A stretch of 29,128 nucleotides of DNA from Micropruina sp. (GTDB lineage: Bacteria; Actinomycetota; Actinomycetes; Propionibacteriales; Propionibacteriaceae): assembly GCA_016716635.1 (NCBI GenBank), contig JADJVZ010000007.1, positions 1 to 29,128 on the forward strand, given 5' to 3'. The notes under the pieces are model-generated. The model had not been told where the DNA came from, searched no databases, and saw only the letters and a program-made list of their open reading frames with translations. Of this stretch, positions 24,339 through 29,128 are shown in pieces; positions within the stretch are counted from its first letter, which is position 1, and each line of letters begins with the position of its first letter. Made by a program: the position numbers and the translations under genes.

Positions 24339-25376
24339 CCCTCCCCGCATCGCGACGTGAGCGTCTCCGGTACGACGTGCTGTCGCTGGGATTGGCCGAT
24401 CTGGGCACGATGGCCGGTCAGGTGTCATGCTCCCTCGAGGGCTCAATCTTCGATTCGATCCGTACGGGTGGCACCCTGTCCTGGTCTGGGGATGACGATC
24501 TGATGCCGGACTGGCGTCACAGTCTGATCCGACCCATGTATGTGGTTCAGGACCAGGGCGAGTGGCCGCTGGGCACCCTCTACTGCCGGGCACCCAGGCT
24601 TGTCCGCAAGCCGGGCTCCATCTCGGTGTCGGTGCAGCTCTTTGACCGGACTTTGGTCACCGCGGAGTCGCGCCTGACGCAGCCGCTCGCGCTTCCGGTG
24701 GGTACTCCTGCCGTGTCCACGGTGGTGGCCCGGCTGGCGGCTTTGGGTGAGACGGCCGTCTCTGTGGTGCCATCGTCGGCGACTTTGGCGGCTGCCCTGT
24801 CGTGGGATGCGGGCACCACCGAAACCAAGGTGTGCAACGACATTCTGAGCGCGGTCGGCTATTGGTCGCTGCATGTGGATGACTGGGGTATCTGGCAGAT
24901 CGCCCCTACGTGCTACCCGCTCAGCGTCCGATCGCTTTCACCTTCACCCCGGCCAGACGGCCATCCACCAGGCCGACTGGTCGATCTCGCGGGATGACTG
25001 GCAGGTCCCCAACCGGCTCACCGGCATCCAGCGGGTCGACGGCGACAAAACGCCCCTCACTTCAACCCAGGCACTACCGGACTCGTCCCCGTATTCGCGG
25101 CGGGCCCTTGGTCGATGGATCGATGGCGAGCCCCTCCGCGACTTGGAGGCCGCCAACCAGACCACCCTGGACGCAGCTGTGATGCGAGCCCTGCTGGACA
25201 AGTCCGATGTGGCATCCCAGGTGGAGATCTCCCACGCATGGCAGCCGGAGATTCGTCTCGGCAGCGCGGTGCGCTTCGCCCGTGCGGGTGCTGGCCGCTG
25301 GGCCTACAACAAGACCAGTATGGATTTGACGCCCGGCTTGATGGTGAAAGCCACCCTGTGGGAGGTGCACGAATGA
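24335..25376 (+). CDS. Tail-tip protein (two frame breaks)
   Basis: GTG 24335 overlaps the previous stop. The first 190 residues read VLSLGLADLGTMAGQVSCSL, TGGTLSWSGDDDLMPDWRHS and PMYVVQDQGEWPLGTLYCRA, a hub-like fold common in actinophage tail-tip proteins. Two C-runs are each one base short: 24903-24906 and 24947-24950. Corrected, the protein goes on as YVLPAQRPIAFTFTP, then GQTAIHQADWSISRDDWQVP and PNRLTGIQRVDGDKTPLTST, to WEVHE before TGA 25374-25376. The corrected length is 347 residues. ATGA links it to the next gene. The role is structural at the tail tip; a search is needed to decide between hub and baseplate-like subunits. Confidence 0.65.
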
Positions 25377-25867
25377 GCCTCGACGGGTTGGCCCGCGATG
25401 TCGCCGAGCTGAAAGCCTCCACCTCCGGCCGGATCGAGTGGGCGACGGTCACCCAAGCCTCCCCGGTGCGGATACGTCTCGACGGTGCGACCGACCCCCT
25501 CAATATGGACGTGCCGTCCCTGGTGCCGGTGACGGTCGGGCAGCGGGTCGCCGTGTGGACCGCCCTGCCGGTGCGGCTGATCCTCGGCCCGCGTCCCCAG
25601 CTCACCGGGACGGTGACGATGACCCTGGCAGCGACGGCCATCAACAGCGTGGGGATCACCTTCCCGGCAGGCTATTTCCCTGCTTCCCCCAAGGTCTTCG
25701 CCCAGATCATGACCGCCTCCGGGCCGGGCTTCGACTGGCAGGTCTTCGGGCTCGTGACTGCCTCCGCGTCGTCGGCTACGGCGGCTTCCATTTCTCTTAT
25801 TTCCGTGTCAGGTAAGACCCCCACCGCCGGGTGGACGGTCACCTTCAACTGGCTCGCCACCCTCTAG
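25373..25867 (+). CDS. Tail-tip / fibre-associated protein, 164 aa
   Basis: ATG 25373 overlaps the previous stop (ATGA). The product begins MSLDGLARDVAELKASTSGR, a short coiled coil, followed by a small beta barrel (EWATVTQASPVRIRLDGATD, VPVTVGQRVAVWTALPVRLI) of the OB type seen in gp45-like and gpV-like tail proteins, and a Ser/Ala/Thr-rich end of beta strands. It is probably an assembly partner at the tail tip. No catalytic motif is seen. Confidence 0.6.
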   Translation: MSLDGLARDVAELKASTSGRIEWATVTQASPVRIRLDGATDPLNMDVPSLVPVTVGQRVAVWTALPVRLILGPRPQLTGTVTMTLAATAINSVGITFPAGYFPASPKVFAQIMTASGPGFDWQVFGLVTASASSATAASISLISVSGKTPTAGWTVTFNWLATL

Positions 25868-25890
25868 CCCACTACCGACAGGAGACGCTC

Positions 25891-27303
25891 ATGCGTCGAT
25901 TTTTGCGACCCTTTTTTGTGGTCCTCGCCCTCATCGCCGGAGGCTTGACGGCCACCGTCGCGACCGCTGCACCAGGCATCCCGATCTACCGGGCGCACGT
26001 CCAAAATGTGGGATGGCTGCCCACCACGGACCCGTCTCTGGTGGGTGATATCGCTGGGCTTCCTGGCTCCGGCCTGCGCGTCGAGGCGCTGCAGGTCTCC
26101 CGCGACATCCAGCTCCAAGCGCACGTGCAGAATGTCGGATGGATGGCCCCCGTGACCCCCGATGGTGTCGCTGGCACGACGGGCCGGTCACTGCGCCTCG
26201 AAGCCATCAAGGCAGTCTCCATGATCCCCGGCTATCACGTCGAGTGTGAGGCCATCGTGCCCGGCGCTGGCACCATCCGTGTCGGTGACGGCGGGGTGTG
26301 CGGCACCACGGGACGGTCCCTTCTGGTCGAGGCTTTCCGGCTGTGGCTCGTCGCCGATGGGCCTACTGAGCCCACCGCAAGCCCGACTGCGACTGCTACC
26401 CCGACCGAGACCGCCATGCCAGTCACGCCTCCCGCGTCGGGATCGGCACGCATCGCTTTCACCGCTGACGGCGGCTACGACGCCTCCAATGGCAATGGCA
26501 CCGCCACCGGCGTGTGGAAGGGTATCGCCGCCGCAAGCCCGGATTTCGCCGCGATCGTCGGCGACCTGGGCTACGACCCCGGCCGCGAGCGCCAGTACTG
26601 CGATTTCGTCAAGGGCCTTTTCAGCGGCCCGGTCGAGATCCTCGCCGGGAATCATGAGGACGTCACCAAGGGCGGTCTCGGTACCTATGCCCAGTGCCTG
26701 CCGAATCGTGCTGCTGTGAGCGCTGGCGACTACGCCCGGCAGTACGTCATCGATCAAGGTCCCGTGCGTCTGGTCATGATCGATCCCGCGATCGACCTCA
26801 GCCCGAAGCGGACCTATGCGGACAGCACCCCTGAGCAGGCATGGCTCAAGGCCAAGATCGCCGAGGGCAAAGCCGCCGGGCAGTGGATCATCGTGGCCTA
26901 CCACAAGCCCTGCCCGACCATCGGCCTGCACGGCTGCGCGTCGAGTCCCCAGCTCAGCAATCTCATGATCAAGCTCAAGGTCGATCTTGTAATCACCGGC
27001 CACGATCACAAATACAGCCGGTCTTTCCCGCTGACCGGGACCGTGACGAGTCCCGTCGTCGCCACCCGGAGCGGGATCTTCCCGCAGGGCGCTGGCACGG
27101 TCTTCGCGACCATCGGCAATGGCGGCCACGACCACCGCACGATCACCGGCCTACCTGGCTGGGTGGCAGCGGCGTCCGGCACCAATTTCCTGCCCAATTC
27201 TTTCGGCTTCTTGCAGGTCGACGCCAGCGCAGGCCGGCTCGTCGTCAATGAGGTCGTCACCTCGGGCGGCGCTCTTCGCGATTCCTTCACCATCACCCGA
27301 TAG
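25891..27303 (+). CDS. Secreted metallophosphoesterase with ChW-like repeats
   Basis: ATG 25891 follows AGGAGACGCTC. The 470-residue product starts with a clear signal peptide (basic MRRFLRPFF, then a hydrophobic core, AxA cleavage near residue 26). Residues about 32-155 carry two good ChW-like repeats, each with AHVQNVGW and a G-x-S/G-L-R-V/L-E-A end, and a third degenerate one (GTTGRSLLVEAF). A Thr/Pro linker (PTASPTATATPTETAMP) leads to a calcineurin-like phosphoesterase: FTADGGYD, IVGDLGYDPG, EILAGNHED, IIVAYHKPCP and VITGHDHKYSRS, which supply the metal-binding D, N and H residues. ChW repeats bind the cell surface in other bacteria. The substrate is unknown; teichoic acids, nucleotides or other phosphate esters are possible. 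A signal peptide is odd for a virion protein and suggests export from the infected or lysogenic host. Confidence 0.8.
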   Translation: MRRFLRPFFVVLALIAGGLTATVATAAPGIPIYRAHVQNVGWLPTTDPSLVGDIAGLPGSGLRVEALQVSRDIQLQAHVQNVGWMAPVTPDGVAGTTGRSLRLEAIKAVSMIPGYHVECEAIVPGAGTIRVGDGGVCGTTGRSLLVEAFRLWLVADGPTEPTASPTATATPTETAMPVTPPASGSARIAFTADGGYDASNGNGTATGVWKGIAAASPDFAAIVGDLGYDPGRERQYCDFVKGLFSGPVEILAGNHEDVTKGGLGTYAQCLPNRAAVSAGDYARQYVIDQGPVRLVMIDPAIDLSPKRTYADSTPEQAWLKAKIAEGKAAGQWIIVAYHKPCPTIGLHGCASSPQLSNLMIKLKVDLVITGHDHKYSRSFPLTGTVTSPVVATRSGIFPQGAGTVFATIGNGGHDHRTITGLPGWVAAASGTNFLPNSFGFLQVDASAGRLVVNEVVTSGGALRDSFTITR

Positions 27304-27311
27304 GACCGGCC

Positions 27312-27425
27312 ATGACTGACGCACCGATCCAGCCGCCCGTAGAGGTCCCGGACGATCAGCTGATCGTCCTCGACCCCGCCGACGCTGACCCCACCATCGA
27401 AGGCACGGAAGGGCTCCCCGAATGA
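27312..27425 (+). CDS. Small acidic protein, 37 aa
   Basis: ATG 27312 stands 8 nt after the previous stop, after AGGACCGGCC. The product, MTDAPIQPPVEVPDDQLIVL and an acidic end, is Pro- and Asp-rich. Its stop overlaps the endolysin ATG (ATGA at 27422), which supports translation and coupling. The function is unknown. Confidence 0.55.
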   Translation: MTDAPIQPPVEVPDDQLIVLDPADADPTIEGTEGLPE

Positions 27426-28243
27426 CCATCGCGCAAATGAACGCCGCCGCCGACGCGATTGCGTATGGCGATATTGGCTACGACCAGGGCCAGCGGTGGA
27501 GCTTCTACCAGAATGGCCAGATCGTCCAGGGAGGCGAGGGTGATTGCTCCTCGACCGACGGCGCGATCATCAAAATGGGCGGCTACCCGATCGACCTCTC
27601 CGGCACCTTCTTCACGGGCAATATCACCCAGAGGGCACGGGCTGCGGGCTTCTCCGTCTTCCCCTTCACCTCTTTGGATGATGTGCGTCCTGGCGACTCC
27701 CTGGTGACGCCCGGCCATCACGTGGTCTACGTGCGCGACTACGAGCGGATGCTCTCTGCTGAGAATGACGAGCGGGGGCGCTCCTCAGGTGGTCAGGCTG
27801 GCAATCAGACCGGCCGCGAGATCCGCTACCGCCCCTGGTATGTGCGTCCGGGTGGCTGGACTTACATCCTGCGGCCCCCGGCTGACGAGATCGGCGCCGC
27901 CGGGCCCGCCCCGTCGCGTCCAGCCCCCGACCTGCAGTCCCTCCCTGGCGATCCTCGGATTCGCCTCGTGGTGGATCACGACCTTGGGCCGAAGACGGTC
28001 TCCCGGATCGAGCAATGGTCCGGATGCCCCCTCAGCGGACGCCGTACGCTCTCGACGGCTGCATGGGCGTCGGTGCAAGCCGCGATCAATGCGCTGGACC
28101 CGAATCCTCCCCTCTTGGAGGTGGATGGCCAGGCCGGACCGAAGACCATCGCCGCGCTCCAGGTCCTTGTGGGCGCTTCCCTCACCGGACGCCTCGATGC
28201 CCAGACGGTCGCCGCATGGCAGACCTACCTGAATACCCACTGA
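27422..28243 (+). CDS. Endolysin: Cys/His peptidase with peptidoglycan-binding repeats
   Basis: ATG 27422 overlaps the small gene upstream. The 273-residue product has an N-terminal NlpC/P60- or CHAP-like domain: GYDQGQRWSFYQNG, then the nucleophile in GEGDCSSTDGAIIKMGGYP (Cys42), and the His in VRPGDSLVTPGHHVVYVRD (His99 or His100). A Pro/Ala linker (residues about 155-165) leads to two peptidoglycan-binding-like repeats: DPRIRLVVDHDLGPKTVSRI and LEVDGQAGPKTIAALQVLVG, TGRLDAQTVAAWQTYLN. It cleaves the host wall from inside at the end of infection. No signal peptide, so it needs a holin; candidates follow directly. Confidence 0.85.
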   Translation: MTIAQMNAAADAIAYGDIGYDQGQRWSFYQNGQIVQGGEGDCSSTDGAIIKMGGYPIDLSGTFFTGNITQRARAAGFSVFPFTSLDDVRPGDSLVTPGHHVVYVRDYERMLSAENDERGRSSGGQAGNQTGREIRYRPWYVRPGGWTYILRPPADEIGAAGPAPSRPAPDLQSLPGDPRIRLVVDHDLGPKTVSRIEQWSGCPLSGRRTLSTAAWASVQAAINALDPNPPLLEVDGQAGPKTIAALQVLVGASLTGRLDAQTVAAWQTYLNTH

Positions 28244-28258
28244 TGCTGGTGGCTTGAA

Positions 28259-28665
28259 GTGCCTCCGGATCAGTGGGATGACATCATCTCCGCCATCGGC
28301 ACGGCTGCAGCGGTCGTGATCGCCGCAGTGGGTGGCGTCTGGATCAAGCGCTCGTCTGACGCGGTCAAGGCCATGCAGGCGAGCGCTGACCAAAATGCGG
28401 ACGCGCTCGCGGCGGTCCACACGTCTCAGCTCACCCAATGGCGGGTCATCCGTCAAGGACGCCTTGAATCGCATCGAGCAGTCCCAGGCGTCTCAAGCCC
28501 ACGCCCCTCCAGCAGCTCGGGATGCTCCAATCCGAGACCCGCAAGGATGTCGGCGGCATCGTGGAGGACATCCGCGATCTACGCAAGCGGGACGACAGGG
28601 ACCGCGACGAGGCCGCTGAAGGCCGCGCCCGACTCCAAGACCAGATCGACGACCTCAAGACGTAG
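28259..28665 (+). CDS. One-pass membrane coiled-coil protein, holin/spanin-like (two frame breaks)
   Basis: GTG 28259 is the first start after the lysin. The product begins MPPDQWDDIISAIGTAAAVV, with one membrane helix to VGGVWIKRS, then a helical coil (SDAVKAMQASADQNADALAA). One extra C near 28431-28433 and one in the run 28504-28507 break the frame. Corrected, it runs through SSVKDALNRIEQSQASQ to LGMLQSETRKDVGGIVEDIR and a charged coil ending DQIDDLKT before TAG 28663-28665, about 135 residues. This is the usual layout of actinophage lysis-cassette membrane proteins with an N-terminal anchor. Its role in lysis is inferred from place. Confidence 0.6.
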
Positions 28666-28667
28666 CA

Positions 28668-28838
28668 ATGCCCATCCGCTGGTGGTGGACGTGCTGCCGC
28701 TGCGGCTGGCGGACACCACTCGGCGACGAGACCTCAGCCACCCTCGCCCGGGACCAGCACATTCCCGTCTGTCCCGGACCACCAATCCCGCGCACCGATC
28801 CCGAGATGCGCGTCAGCTTTCTACGCCATGGAGGAATC
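28668..28838 (+). CDS. Possible small Trp/Cys-rich protein, in frame with the holin
   Basis: ATG 28668 stands three bases after the previous stop. The frame reads MPIRWWWTCCRCGWRTPLGD and continues, with HIPVCPG, without a stop into the holin-like gene. CxxCxW and a later Cys suggest a small zinc knuckle. Either it is a separate gene whose stop was lost by an indel (the gene just before it has two), or a 57-residue extension of the holin. The holin's own strong ribosome-binding site favours two genes. Confidence 0.35.
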
Positions 28839-29102
28839 ATGACGAATCCGCTGCAAGCAATCCCTGCCAAGGTCCGGCTCTGGCTGTACCTCGTCTACGC
28901 CACCCTCGGTCCGGTGCTGCTGTACACCAAGGCGCAGGGCTGGACGGGCACTGCTGAAATCGACCTGTGGGTGGGTCTCGGCGTCGCCCTTGGCATCACC
29001 GCCGCGTCGAATATCACGCCCGCATCTGAAGCCGGGCCGTACGTCCCGGAGCGCATGGAGGTCGTGGCCGATGGTGACCTGAATCCTGCCAGTGGCTCCT
29101 GA
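28839..29102 (+). CDS. Holin-like membrane protein, 87 aa
   Basis: ATG 28839 follows GGAGGAATC, an excellent site. The product, MTNPLQAIPAKVRLWLYLVY, has two membrane helices (LWLYLVYATLGPVLLY and LWVGLGVALGITAAS) and a charged, soluble C-terminus (ERMEVVADGDLNPASGS). The IPxKVRxxLY start is frequent in small actinophage holins. With the endolysin two genes upstream it completes a lysis cassette: the holin would permeabilise the membrane so the lysin reaches the wall. Confidence 0.7.
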   Translation: MTNPLQAIPAKVRLWLYLVYATLGPVLLYTKAQGWTGTAEIDLWVGLGVALGITAASNITPASEAGPYVPERMEVVADGDLNPASGS

Positions 29103-29128
29103 CGCGGATCCAGGTCTGACATGCAGAT

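Noticed and set aside
26188..27135. 315-codon minus-strand open frame opposite the metallophosphoesterase
   Set aside because: It is a shadow without domain features; the plus strand has a signal peptide, repeats and catalytic motifs.
1..29128. CRISPR array, insertion sequence or attachment site
   Set aside because: No regularly spaced direct repeats with unique spacers, no transposase, no terminal inverted repeats and no integrase were seen.

Overview
The window is a run of high-GC (roughly two-thirds G+C by eye) phage DNA. Its codon use and gene families point to a tailed phage, or a prophage, of an actinobacterium. Every gene but one reads on the + strand. The order terminase, portal, MuF-like protein, protease/scaffold, capsid, connectors, tail tube, frameshifting tail chaperones, tape measure, tail tip, lysis is that of a long-tailed siphovirus. 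No integrase, repressor, tRNA, CRISPR array or host gene was seen, so lysogeny cannot be judged and the host genus cannot be named.

Layout. 1-2.2 kb: a partial zinc-knuckle gene, an unresolved stretch, and a C5-cytosine DNA methyltransferase broken by many frame changes. 2.2-7.3 kb: ten small early genes chained by 4-nt start/stop overlaps. They include several small cysteine-rich proteins, a DnaD/O-like replication initiator with phased TCGCGA repeats inside it (a candidate origin), and a DnaB-N/RecA-fold helicase. 7.3-10.2 kb: a noncoding gap, the small terminase, and a large terminase interrupted at Walker B by an intein. 10.2-18.4 kb: portal, MuF-like protein, a lone minus-strand small zinc gene, protease/scaffold, decoration protein, major capsid, head-tail connectors, and major tail protein followed by a strong hairpin. 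18.5-25.9 kb: tail chaperones G and GT with a canonical -1 slippery heptamer, the tape measure, and three tail-tip genes. 25.9-29.1 kb: a secreted metallophosphoesterase with ChW-like repeats, a modular endolysin, a one-pass membrane coiled-coil protein and a holin-like protein.

The most unusual item is the terminase intein (8223-9212). Its splicing blocks read in the terminase frame. A zinc-finger HNH endonuclease with strong coding signal is written in a different frame inside it (8509-9219), and its stop codon lies in the host gene's C-extein.

Caution: about fifteen or more single-base frame breaks, mostly in short C/G runs, interrupt otherwise well-conserved genes (methyltransferase, two small early genes, protease/scaffold, tape measure, two tail-tip genes, membrane protein). 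They look like residual homopolymer indels in the assembly, although real decay is possible, above all in the methyltransferase. The programmed frameshift at 19064-19070 is of a different kind and looks genuine.
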